Both the position numbers and the translations under genes were made by a program. Shown one piece after another: positions 10,391-25,214 of a stretch of 64,000 nucleotides of DNA. The DNA lies in the NCBI GenBank assembly GCA_050084515.1, contig CM114273.1, forward strand, positions 17,608,001-17,672,000, given 5' to 3'. This DNA comes from Blasia pusilla (Eukaryota > Marchantiophyta > Marchantiopsida > Blasiales). The notes below the pieces were generated by a model, which did not search any database, was not told the origin of the DNA, and worked only from the letters and a program-made list of their open reading frames with translations. The first letter of the stretch is position 1, and every line of letters begins with the position of its first letter.

Positions 10391-11720
10391 TATAGGAATA
10401 GGTACACTATACCCTCATTTATACCCTCTCCGCAAAACCTACATATATGTGACATACCTATAAATACGTTTTTTCAAGTTTGTGGTACATTTTGCAATCA
10501 AGTGAAATCACGTGTGATCTCATTAAAATGAACTAAACTAAATTACTTGTTGAGAAGTCATTATGGGGATGAAAGATAATCCAAATAAGCCAGAAGAAAA
10601 TTTTAGAAGTATTTTACTGGATTCTATTAGACAAGGACGTAAGTAGTTAATAAGAAGAGGGAAATAATATGGATATATTGGGTATTCAAGTAGGGATTGG
10701 CATAGATCTACTCTCACTTTTATTTCTCCTTTTTTGTAATTGCTATAGTAAGTGTAGTTCATAGATACCATATTCATTGTTATAGCAGAACAATTTATAT
10801 ATCCCTCAATATATTGTTACATTTTCATTGGAAATTCTCTCATCCTTAATCACTTCAAATTTATTAAAATAAATCAAGAATTAATTTTGCTCTATTTAAT
10901 GGTAGTGATTTATAGATGAAAATGATCGCATGGGATATTAGGAAAAAATGAGACTACAAGGCGATTGGCTTCTAGATTACAAAAGGATTCCATACATAGA
11001 AAGTTGATCCATAGAGAGACTTCAACTCATAGAACCCAATCAATCAGAAGAAATTAGAATTGTAGAAGTTTCCATACACTACTGTAATCAAGATCAAGCC
11101 ATTTCCCTCGAAAAATTGCTCCTTCATTTCAATTATGAAACTTAGCTCTACCTAAATCATAGTGTTTGAATTGATGTGAGTAGCCATATCCGAAACTTCT
11201 TCGTTAGAATCTTTGTAAGAGATTTTAAACTTGGAAAGTTGGGTTTTCAACTACTCAAGACATTCTCAAAGCTTTTATAAGATATTGTTATTCGTAGGAA
11301 AAAAATCCCATGTTGGATATCTTTGCCTTATAATTCCAAAAAAGTAAAAATATGACATAGAAGGATATGTAAAGTGTCACATACTAATAATCATTGGGAG
11401 ATCTTTCTTGCTCTTAAATTCATGAAGATAGTGTCACCTCTTTTGTTACATCTTGAAGAATATTTTCATGCTTAAATTATACAAAACATGGATCTCTCCA
11501 CACATTTCTTTTGCACATGTCATGATGGATATGTCTTTCAAGAGCGACTAAACTTGTTTTACCAATGTTTGTGGTTGTACCTCTCCATGCTCAAGAATTA
11601 TTGAAGAACGCAAAAATTGAGTTGTGGGCGGCTTTATGTGACTCTATGACATTGGTAACTTTCCACTCTTTCTCTTTACCTCCAAATCCTACGAACTATA
11701 TTTTCATTCCTCATTTCCAC
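10391..11720. other. AT-rich spacer
   Basis: No coding signal, repeat or element end that I can identify. Confidence 0.5.
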
Positions 11721-11740
11721 TCTCTCTCTCTCTCTCTCTC
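11721..11740 (+). repeat. (TC)10 microsatellite
   Basis: A short uninterrupted TC run immediately before the second GC-rich block. Confidence 0.9.
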
Positions 11741-11756
11741 TTTCTCCCATCCCTAG

Positions 11757-12115
11757 GATAGACATGTATATGCATGCCCGGGTTATTTCCGCCAGTAATG
11801 TAGACCCACAGTTGGCCAACCCATATCCCAATCCGATGATCCAGCACCCATTCTTGCCACTTGTCTTTTAGCTCGTATTAAGCTTGTGCCTCGCCCTTAG
11901 AGGCCTGCATCAAGCCCATGCGTGGCCTGCATCAAGCTAGCCATGGGCCTTATGAGGGCCTTGTGTGGCCCAACATCCCGCCCACTTATTAGATCCTTAC
12001 ATACCTTCCTTAATCCAAGCTCGTACATGTTCCCGTCCCAAGTCCACGGACAAAAAACTAGTAAAAACTAGGTGGAGGACCCATTAGGCATGTCTGTGGA
12101 CATGTCCAAACACGA
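11757..12115. repeat. second GC-rich block with GGACATGTCC palindrome
   Basis: Composition resembles 9,260-9,600. The word GGCCTGCATCAAGC occurs twice (11,902 and 11,924). The perfect palindrome GGACATGTCC at 12,098-12,107 also occurs at 9,578-9,587. It could be a second member of the same non-autonomous family. Boundaries are approximate. Confidence 0.4.
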
Positions 12116-12261
12116 ACTTAAGTATGGAGTATGTCCCATCCTAATGGATCTAATTTTGTAGGAATATTGATCACATTTGTTAGTCAATATGCCCACAAAG
12201 AGGAGACTTTATGTCACGACATAGCATGACAAGTGGTAGCTCCATGGGAGATCTACCTCCT

Positions 12262-16480
<4,219 letters not shown>

Positions 16481-16488
16481 ATCTGAGT

Positions 16489-17840
16489 ATGTTTTTGTGT
16501 TTCTTTTATGCATATGATAGGCACGTTGTCTATTACCACCAAGGTTCTTCTAGAGAATATATTATTATCCAATCAACATGTGGTACACTTCAAGGCATTG
16601 CCATGGATCACCCACTTTTTGCCATTACACATTTTTATGCCCTTTGTGCACTTGAAGCATTTGTATCTTATATATTCTTTTGTATTGTTGATGATATCCA
16701 CATTAAAATTCCTTCTTTTCAAGAGGTTCTTGATTACACCCATTTTATGAAACAACCATCTCTCTTACACCTTCAAGTACCATCTAGTAAATGTCAAGTA
16801 TGGGCTTCTTAATTCCTTCCCTTAACATCCATCTCGCCTAATCTTGACTTTACTATTGTATACTAAAGGTGTTTGAGTTCTTGATGTCTTAATTGGCATC
16901 TTAAACTATGTGTCCAAGTTCTTGGACGAGTCTCTTTGAAACGTATATAAAGGCTTCATCTAGTATAATTACTCATCTAGGGAATCCGTACACTGCTTAT
17001 GGGATTCTTTCCCATTTTTTTCTTGAACGCCCTTTCTACCTTCTTTTCACTTATCCTCCTATCTCAAATTTCTTACATTAGTTTGATTTCTTTCTATATT
17101 TTTGTCAAGACAACATTCAATCAACTTCTTAGTCCTAATACTTTTGATGGAGATGATGGTGTCTTGAATTTATGACAAACTATCTGGCCTATTTCTCTTG
17201 GACTTTTGGGGCTTTACTTCATAGTCGTGATTGCACCATCAACTTTTTTGGTGAATTTGGCTTTGGTTAACACTATTATGACTATAAGGCTTTTCCAATT
17301 AGGTACACCTATTTTGATGGATCATATGGCCCATATCAACGAGGGGGGTTTATTCTTCAATTAAAACTTGAGATCTACTCGAAATCTTCTTCCACTTGCT
17401 ACATAAGAAAATACCCCTTGTCAATTAACTGATTACAAAAGGGTTTGATCACCTTCAAGAGTTTGTCTTTGAGGCCTTGCACCAAAGCAATTTTTCTTTA
17501 TAATATTCTCCCTATGGAAAAATCTGATGCTCATTGAGCTCCTCGATATTCATGTGAAGGGGCATGACTTAAAATTATTACAAATCCTCTTACTCTTCCA
17601 TTTGATCTTTTGTAAAATATATTCTTGACATCACTACTATTATGCCTTCTAATTCCTTGTCTATAGTCACCCTTCTCTCCTAGGTGCGCCAAATTGTGTA
17701 TGTAGGGAGCCCCTTGATGCAAAGGGTATCCATGTTCTCCGATGTGCATATGATGGAGAACAAATAACGATCCATGATGTGATCACAAAGGCAATAACAT
17801 CAATGGCTCGTACTTTAGGATATTCCATTTGGCAAGAGTA
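16489..17840 (+). pseudogene. non-LTR-type reverse transcriptase relic
   Basis: At 16,489-16,812 the peptide has CGTLQG...HPLFAI, then a hydrophobic run and CIVDDIHI, then THFMKQ and SSKCQVWAS. This follows the reverse-transcriptase pattern GxxQGDPL...LFA followed by the catalytic [AV]DD box, as found in LINE-like and related plant retroelements. Similar-looking coding continues in shifting frames: AYGILSHFFLERPFYLL, then FDGDDGVLNL, then a late Cys-rich segment (CVCREPLDAKGIHVLRCAYD) near 17,690-17,760, which has the spacing of a C-x-C...H-x3-C zinc site. Stops and frameshifts are frequent and QGDP has become QGIA. The order of motifs argues for one long decayed polyprotein rather than chance. 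The exact family needs a profile search. Confidence 0.55.
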
Positions 17841-18595
17841 ACCACATATCCTCCCTTTTATAATATAACCAACCTTTTATCAATGAATTCATATAGTTAC
17901 ATCCCAAGGTGACTTTGTCTATTCGGTGATGTGGTGGTTATCAATCCAACACGTTTTGACTTGGCATGTCAAGCAAAATGAACTGAAGGTTTCACAGGCA
18001 AAACAAAAATCAAGGAGTTAAGTTCGACTGTTAGACATGTGACTAATGGATCTATCCATTCTACATTGGAATTTATTGGGCACTTACATGTGTCTTTTGC
18101 TACTTTTAGGGTTACATATTCTTACCATTCCCTTGGGAATCATCAACTTAGTCCTTCTCGTAGTTCTTCTCTTTCTATTGTCGCTACTTGTAATCAATAA
18201 TGAGTGCTTGCGGCATTACAAATGCATTAGTACTAGCCTTGATATGTTTGGTGGAAGTGGTGGATGGCCACTCATCTTGTTGTCTACCCAGATTTTACCA
18301 ATCATTAGTGTTTGTGTCATATTTATCTCGAGTGATTAGTGACATAGCTCATTGAGATAAATTTTTTTGTTGGCTTGTTGATACTTTATTTTTTCATTTC
18401 TCGCCTCCTTCCCCTTTTGGGGTTGTTCACTTCCCTTGTCCTCTTATGTAATTTTTCTCACATAATAAAGTGGATGGATTACATATAACTTTCTAAAACC
18501 TACCCATAACTAGGGAATTTATACACAGACAAAGAAATGGAATATGAAACATTCTTACCTTTCAAATTTAGACTTGAGAAGCAAAGTAACAAAGT

Positions 18596-18600
<5 letters not shown>
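17841..18600. other. spacer, possible end of the RT relic
   Basis: The plus frame at 18,046-18,339 may be the decayed C-terminus of the preceding element, but no motif confirms it. Confidence 0.35.

Positions 18601-18664
<64 letters not shown>
18601..18664 (+). repeat. (TA)32 microsatellite
   Basis: A pure 64-base TA run. Confidence 0.98.
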
Positions 18665-18666
<2 letters not shown>

Positions 18667-19878
18667 TAGTGTGACAATGTCTTGTGATACCATATTGAAT
18701 TTTTAAGAATGGAAGGCCTAGATTTTTTTGGGTTCTTTTCTTAAGTTAGATTGTAGTATATTTTTTTCCAGATTTTTTATTTTTTACAATTAAATTAAAT
18801 TATTAAAAATTCCATGAATTTTGAAAATTTGAGGATAAATAAATTTAAATCCTAAATTATGAGAGGAAGAGAGGTATACAATTTTCTAAAAGGATAATTT
18901 TATCTAAAATAAATATTTTAAAAAATAATACAATCTTTAAACACATCAAGAAGGAGCAAAGTTTATGAATGCAACTAAGGATAGATTTTCACGCAAAAAT
19001 ATTAGAAATGGGAAAAGGAAGATTATGAAATTTTTAACGTGAATTGTTTTTTTACATCCTATGATTTGGTGAAAGAGTTTGTTAAGCCCTTATTTTGAGG
19101 ACAAGCACCCAATTAAAAGTTTATTTTTTTCTAAGCTTTCCCACGCACGACCAATCGGCCACACTAGGTACTAAAATCAAGTGACTATCATTTGACATGC
19201 AAATTGGCCCCACAATATCATTCATTCTCTCATTCAAAGAGTGAAGGAACGAAATGAACACGATGTGATATGAAATTTGGACCCACAAGATCTTTCTCAC
19301 AATTCGAATGGAGTGAAAGTGCATGCTAGATGACATGGAAATTGATTCACAAGGTCAACCTTTCATGGATGAGTGGATAGAGCTAAAGTCATGCAAGGTA
19401 ACATGAACATTGGTCCCACAAAATCTACCTTCATGTGGGATTTAGGGTCATGAATCCCCCTCCCCACGGCCCACCTCTAGTTATTTTTATTTTAGTTTTT
19501 CAGATTTTCAGGAGTTGGAAATTTAAAGTTCATGATAAGGATGAAAGAAGAAAAACTGGATTCCTCGTGGAGAGTGATGCTAATGGTCCTTATATTATAA
19601 TTAATTCATTGGATAGTAAGAAGTGAGTAAAATGAATGCACGTGTCAAAGTGACCGAGACGGATGCAAAGCCTTGAAAAAAAAATGAATCGATGGTATTT
19701 TGATTCTATACTTTTTTTTCAGTTTTTGTGTAAACGAAGTTTCTTTTTCCATCATCATTTTCTCAAATTTTTTTTCTCTCGAAACCGAAATGAGCAAACG
19801 AAATGCACCATCTTTGCACTTTAGGAGAAGTCAACTTTCTTACGTATGGAGAGTATTTACATCATTGTTTTAGTGTGG
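18665..19878. other. AT-rich spacer
   Basis: No coding or repeat signal that I can classify. Confidence 0.5.
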
Positions 19879-20042
19879 TCATTTGCTTGGAGAGTCATAA
19901 GAGAGTTTAAAAAAAAAAACCACTAAGTAGTACGATACAAATTTTAATAGGTTGGAGGTGTGAGGAGGTGGGCGGACATTTGTATTGTACTACTTAGTGG
20001 TTTTTTTTTTCTTAACTCTCTTCTTACTCTCCAAACAAATGA
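19879..20042. repeat. long near-perfect hairpin
   Basis: The left arm (19,879-19,942) holds GGAGAGTCATAAGAGAG, an A-run, CCACTAAGTAGTACGATAC and AAAT. The right arm (19,978-20,042) is its reverse complement with a few changes (GTATTGTACTACTTAGTGG, T-run, CTCTC...CTCTCC). The loop is about 35 bases. Size and symmetry suit a foldback/MITE element or a small-RNA precursor. No target duplication is evident. Confidence 0.8.
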
Positions 20043-22190
20043 TACGGTGATACCCCCGTCCCCCTCCCTTCTTAACCTAACTCATTGACTCCCACAAGCC
20101 ACATTTTTCGTGTTCTCCACCTCTTTCATTTTTCCCTCCACTTAAACTCTATTCGCCCCTTGGTAAGCCCTTCTTGTTTGAGTCACCTTAAAAAAAATCA
20201 TTGCACTACCGAGGTGTACAAGGGAGGATCCATTGTGAAATCCATGTATGACAAAGCCATACATAGCCTTGTTTGTTTCCATGCAGTTGGAAACCGAACG
20301 AGTAATGATGAGTGCTTTAAATTTGTAGTAAGCCTAAGTTTTTCTCCTTTTAAAAATCTATTACCCTTCTCCATAAAACACATGTGATGGCAATTGAAAG
20401 AGATGAAAAATGAAGGAATAGTCTTGAGACACTATTTTAGATGAAGTCACTCATTCATTTCTTGACGATAAATCGGATTAAATTTAATTTCTGTTATTAG
20501 AACGAGATGAAATAATCTATCAATTGGCTCACCCCTTTTCATGAATATATTTTTTAAAATTTTTGAATTTCATTTTCCCTATGATATTCTTTCAAGAGAT
20601 CGACAAAGATAAAGAACGTGGGAAAAAGAAAAAGTTGAGTGTTGCACATCTCCTTTTATTGTGGTATGCTCTTATTGGGGTGAATCACTCTTCTTGTGGT
20701 TTAGTGCTACACGCTCCAGTTCTAAAATCTGGAAATTAAAAAGAAAAAAAGGTTGTCAAATTCCATGGGAAAAATGGATTATGCGACGACGAAAAAAATT
20801 CCAAACAAATAAATCTTGGGATCAAAAACCTGCATAAGAAAATCTTATGAAGGTTCCATGAGTGTGAGTGAACAAGAGTGTTCCATGGCTAAGTTGTTGT
20901 TGGACCCTCCGATAAATTAGGAGATATAGTTTCAAGTATCTCCAATGAAACGTATTGGATCTTTTTATTTAAACTTATCATTTGAAAAAGGATCGGTGAA
21001 AAATAAAAATATTTATAGCACAGAAATAAATACAGAGGATTCAAAGGCCCACAGAAAAATACGCCAAATTATGAAAATATAAGGGAAATTTGGAAAAATA
21101 TGTGCATATGAAAATCATGGGAAATTGGATAAATTTTTTTGGATTACTATTCTCATTGATACAAATTTAAGTTAATGTTTTTTATCCACTTGCAATCAAA
21201 AAAATCTGATTTGGAAAACTAACAAAATCGAATTCCAATCATTGAAATCTAAACAGAAAAATATAACGAATAATTTTAGCAACCCTATCCAAGGAGGAAA
21301 TAGCTTGAGTAAAATCTTTGCACTCGTATCACAATTTTGAAACATATGTGAAATCTTATATCAACTACCTTAATTTTTAACATGCTCACAAGTATGAAAA
21401 TTTACTTAATATATGCCATTTGTTTTTATTTATATTACCTACATTAAGATAAAATGAAAAAGAAAGAATCTATTATATTAAATAATTTTTATCATAAAAT
21501 TAATTTGATAAAATTTTGATATATCTTAGTTCTCCCAAATTTTTTCCAAGTCTTTTTCTCCTATTCATTCTTTTTATTCCATCTTCCATAAATGAATCTA
21601 TTTTAAAAAATATTAATTTTTAGCAGTTGAGTTAGAAGTGAAATTAAAATTTTCAGTTTTTTTAAATGATTATAATTAATCACATTTATTCAATTAAAAT
21701 AAAATACTTCCAATTATTTTTTCGTTATAAGAAATATTCAACTGGAAATATAGTTATCATTTACCATAGCTTCTTGCATGGAAAACTTCAAAACTATAAC
21801 ATGTTTCCAAAATTTTGAGATGGTGGTTATGTTTAGTTGGGCTTGCCATAAATATCCAAGGAAAAAAATTTAAGTTATTTTTGGATCATTCCATTTTCAA
21901 ACATTAGATGACTTCTACCTCTCATAAAATTTCTATATCAAATTTTTATGGTGAAAATATTAATTAAGAAATAACCATCCAATTTTCTTTTTATGATTTT
22001 CATCTTTTAGTTATAAATTTCATTTTCATCCTTTTAACCTAAAATCACAAGAATATAGTCTCACCAAAGAGTACATCCAATCTTATATTCAATTTTTGAA
22101 ATGAAATTTATTTTAAATACGAAACGAAAATTGAAATAATTTCGAAAATGGAAAATACGTTACTGATAAATAATATCTATATTGTTGAGG
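20043..22190. other. AT-rich spacer
   Basis: Very AT-rich with no gene. It ends at an abrupt composition change near 22,190, where the GC-richer island begins. Confidence 0.55.
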
Positions 22191-22786
22191 AAGAATTCTA
22201 TTTCCGTCCCACTCTCCCTCGCATCGGCGTCATAAAGTGTCGTTCCCAGATCCGGTAATCACGGAATAGATGTCATGCGAATGCCATGTTGGGGGGGGAC
22301 AAGCACTCTCCACGGGTAAGGGAGTCCGTCATTATGATGCGAACTGACTTTCACGACTGGGGGAGCTCAGTCGCAGCCTCGGGGCTGGGCAGCTAGAAAA
22401 CCAATGTCCAATAAAGTTTCCTTCACCTGCCCCAGATACGTGACAGTCACGGAGGTGTACTATGGCGAGCCGGAAAGGCGGAGGCAGGGAACATCAGAGG
22501 GGTAACTGACGGATCCCGGACGGAAGGAGAAGGGCAAATGGAGTAGTATTCACATGCGGCTCATGCCGGATCTGTCCTTGTCAGCCCGAAGAGCGAAGGG
22601 AAAGTACAGGTGGGTGGACGGAACCGTACCAACCGGACAGACAGAAAGGTACATCCGGCCCTCCACTCCTCAATCTCGTGTGTACTCCGGTGCATACGGT
22701 TCGTATACGGACATCCTGAGCTGCGCATATTCTGCACATCGAATGGCGCCAGTCGAACGGCGGCCCTGTAGGGTTCTTTCGGTGCA
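22191..22786. other. distal upstream region of the SAUR island
   Basis: GC-richer sequence with short overlapping ORFs on both strands, none recognisable. Probably upstream regulatory or spacer DNA. Confidence 0.4.
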
Positions 22787-22799
22787 TGTCTCCACGTCA
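22787..22799 (+). promoter_or_regulatory. AuxRE-like TGTCTC beside CACGTC
   Basis: TGTCTCCACGTCA combines the classical auxin-response element TGTCTC with an adjacent bZIP-type CACGTC core. Composite arrangements of this kind are known from auxin-inducible promoters. It lies about 900 bases upstream of the SAUR start codon. A single six-base word can occur by chance, so this is suggestive only. Confidence 0.35.
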
Positions 22800-23114
22800 C
22801 AGTGAGTGCCGCGCAGCCCAGTGCACGTCGAGCTACGCTCGCCGCCCGCCTTGTCTGCCCCGGGCCGCGCCGTCGCGGCTCGGAGTTTTCTATCAGCGCA
22901 CAGAACAGCCCCCTGACTGTGGAGTCGGTGTGGACCCCACCGGAGATTCACCGGTGCCGCTCTCCGACGGATAACGTCTTCGCCATTAATGAGCGGCAAT
23001 GTGGACCCCGCTCCCGAGCTCAAAGGATCAGAGGACTGAGGAGAGCGGAACTCTCTCAACCGCGGTGGAAATCCCTCACCCGTGAGTCTGACCGGGGTTG
23101 CGAGCCCTGGTTGC

Positions 23115-23121
23115 GTATAAG
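23115..23121 (+). promoter_or_regulatory. possible TATA box of the SAUR gene
   Basis: GTATAAG in an otherwise GC-rich stretch. It is followed by pyrimidine-rich sequence and then 577 bases without an ATG, which fits a transcription start just downstream. Confidence 0.35.
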
Positions 23122-23698
23122 ACTGGCGCTTTCTCCGGCTCTTCCTGCAGCACCACAGTTCTTCCAACTCGTGATCTACACTTCTCGCGCTCCTCCAACG
23201 CTCTTCCGACTCTTCTGTCCTCTCTCTCCACATTGCATTCTTCGAGTCCACTTCCTCTCCCCAGCGCACGGTCCACTTTTGAAGAACTCGAGCTTCCACC
23301 CGTTCATTACGAGCTTAGATCTCGAGGCACTGGTCGTGTCCCGGGAATTCACCTTGCCGCCGCAGGTACCGGGGTTGCTCTGCGCGTCTCTGAAGCGTAT
23401 CGGAGGTGTGCGACCGCTTGCTCTTCCGAAGTCGGGACTCTCTCGCTCCTCTTGGTCAGGTCGACAAAGCCGGGTATTTCTAGTTTCAAGGCGACTGTCG
23501 TCGAAGAGGCATCGGTCTCCTGCAGACGGTTTGCAGTCTCCTCCTACAGTCTGGCGGGGTGACGTTCAAGTTCGCCACTGCGATACGAAAAGTTAGGCAC
23601 GGTGGTGAGTACCGTGGGACATTCTTTAGATAAGCAGGGAGTCGCTCTTGTGGTCGGATTCGGTGGAACAAGATAGTGCTGTGAGTCGAGCGCGGAGA
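23122..23698 (+). other. ATG-free leader of the SAUR gene
   Basis: I read every line from 23,122 to 23,698 and found no ATG in any plus frame. The first ATG is the SAUR start. The stretch is CT-rich. A long open frame across it (22,802-23,596) reflects base composition and is not counted as a gene. Confidence 0.5.
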
Positions 23699-24184
23699 AT
23701 GCCAGGCAGCGGCATGCCCAAAGGGGTGGACAAAATCATGAGGAGAGTGCAAAGTCTGACGAGAAGATCTACTTCTACCTCCTCGGGAAGCTGCTCGGAT
23801 TCGGAGTACGCATCCTTCAAGGAACTGAACACAAGCCCCGGCAGCCGAAGCGGAAGGAGATACCGCGGAGTACTAGCCGTGATCAGGTCCAAGTCCCTAC
23901 CGAAACTGGATACATTGCCTGGGGATATTCCGCACGGGTGCTTGGCTGTGTATGTTGGAAGTGAGAGGAAGAGATTCGTCATGAGCACGAAGTATCTCAG
24001 CCACCATCTCTTCAAGGCGTTGTTGAAGAGATCGGAAGAGGAGTTCGGATTCAACCACCAAGGTGGCCTCACAATCGCTTGTGACCCAGTACTGTTCGAG
24101 CACTTACTCTGGCTAATTGGCACCAACAACCCAGCGGCCAGAACAACTCAGTTGGAAGAGCTGCTGGACTTTTACGCCTTTTAA
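23699..24184 (+). CDS. SAUR family auxin-responsive protein
   Basis: Single-exon, 161 residues. Residues 1-70 are basic and Ser-rich (MPKGVDKIMRRVQSLTRRS, then SGSCSDSEY). The SAUR domain spans about 73-142: LPGDIPHGCLAVYVGSERKR, FVMSTKYLSHHLFKALL, EEEFGF, GGLTIACD and FEHLLWLI match the family consensus in order, and a C-terminal tail LEELLDFYAF follows. SAUR proteins in characterised plants inhibit PP2C-D phosphatases, keeping plasma-membrane H+-ATPases active and promoting cell expansion; I infer this role from family membership. The start at 23,699 is chosen because it is the first ATG after a 577-base ATG-free leader and is followed closely by a second Met. Lack of introns is typical. 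An upstream TGTCTC motif is consistent with auxin control. The reading frame is intact, making this the clearest functional gene in the window. Confidence 0.95.
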   Translation: MPGSGMPKGVDKIMRRVQSLTRRSTSTSSGSCSDSEYASFKELNTSPGSRSGRRYRGVLAVIRSKSLPKLDTLPGDIPHGCLAVYVGSERKRFVMSTKYLSHHLFKALLKRSEEEFGFNHQGGLTIACDPVLFEHLLWLIGTNNPAARTTQLEELLDFYAF

Positions 24185-24622
24185 GGACTCGCCCGGAGGC
24201 CGTTAGATACTATCACAAGACCTTCCCCTTACTGGGATATCTCTGGAATTCATCCGGACACACCGATCCTGAGCCGCGGAGCAAATGTTCCGATTTCCGA
24301 GTGATAGAGGTATACATTAGGTTACTAGGATATTCAAGTGCCGTCCATTCTTCACGTGAACAGAAACTCCCTAGATTAGCACAGCAACTTCTAGAGCCTG
24401 GAAGGAAACTTGAGGCCGGTTTTGCTGATGTCACTCCGATGTATCATACCGCATCTCTGGGATTGTCTACGGGTTTGAAACATCCTGGATGGTCCTCCGA
24501 AGGACGAAACGATCGATCACTCTGCACAATGTATAGTTCATGGCTAGCAGACGAGGAATGATTGTACACCTTTCTGAGTTGCTACGACAGGCCCGGCGAG
24601 ATGGGATAGGAGCTTAAAGTTT

Positions 24623-25214
24623 AATCGTTTCAAGTTTAAATCTGAGCGTCACTTCATTGCCCAGCGCTAGTGGAGCCTATGATCACTGTGTACCATACCC
24701 ATTGTAATCAGTCACGATGTGAACAAAGTTTTGATTCCAAGACGTACGTTGTCACTTTTCTCTGGAATTGCATCCGCTTGAACTCCGTGGAGATGTGACC
24801 ACTGTCAAACAGGTATGCCAAGTTCTGTGGTGTCTTGGGACATTTTCTTTCGTACGCTTAATACTCGGCTTCGGCCAGGTCTAAACCTATCCCTCCCGTA
24901 CGACATATATGTCCAATTGGTGCAGTACTGCATGCGACCGTAGCATCTGATAACCCTGTCATCGTCACTCCCACCCAGATATGTAGGTGAACTATCCATT
25001 GCGCACCCGGTTAAATTCGAAGCCTAAGCACATGGCGAAGATGGTATTGTTTAGTCGTAACGTGATACGGACATGTGCCTGTCACGGTTTGATGACTCGG
25101 AGACGGTTGAACTCGGGCTCTTCTCAAAGGTCATCTGCTACGAGTAAGCGGAATGGCTTAGTGGTTTGAGAGTTCTGGAGGCCATTTTAGCTCAGATTTA
25201 AACTTGAAACGATT
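24623..25214. repeat. 25-bp perfect inverted repeat pair
   Basis: Positions 24,623-24,647 are the exact reverse complement of 25,190-25,214 (core TCAAGTTTAAATCTGAGC), 542 bases apart. These could be terminal repeats of a 592-bp non-autonomous DNA element or the arms of a long hairpin. No target duplication is obvious. Confidence 0.75.

Noticed and set aside
22670-23299. 209-codon minus-strand open frame
   Set aside because: Low-complexity Arg/Glu composition opposite the probable SAUR promoter and leader; no motif.
22802-23596. 264-codon open frame upstream of SAUR
   Set aside because: Arg-, Ser- and Pro-rich with no domain, overlaps open frames on the other strand, and lies in GC-rich DNA where stops are rare. 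Most of it falls in the probable SAUR leader.
23648-23698. 17-residue N-terminal extension of the SAUR protein
   Set aside because: It would start at TTG. The first ATG is 23,699 and fits a plant gene better.
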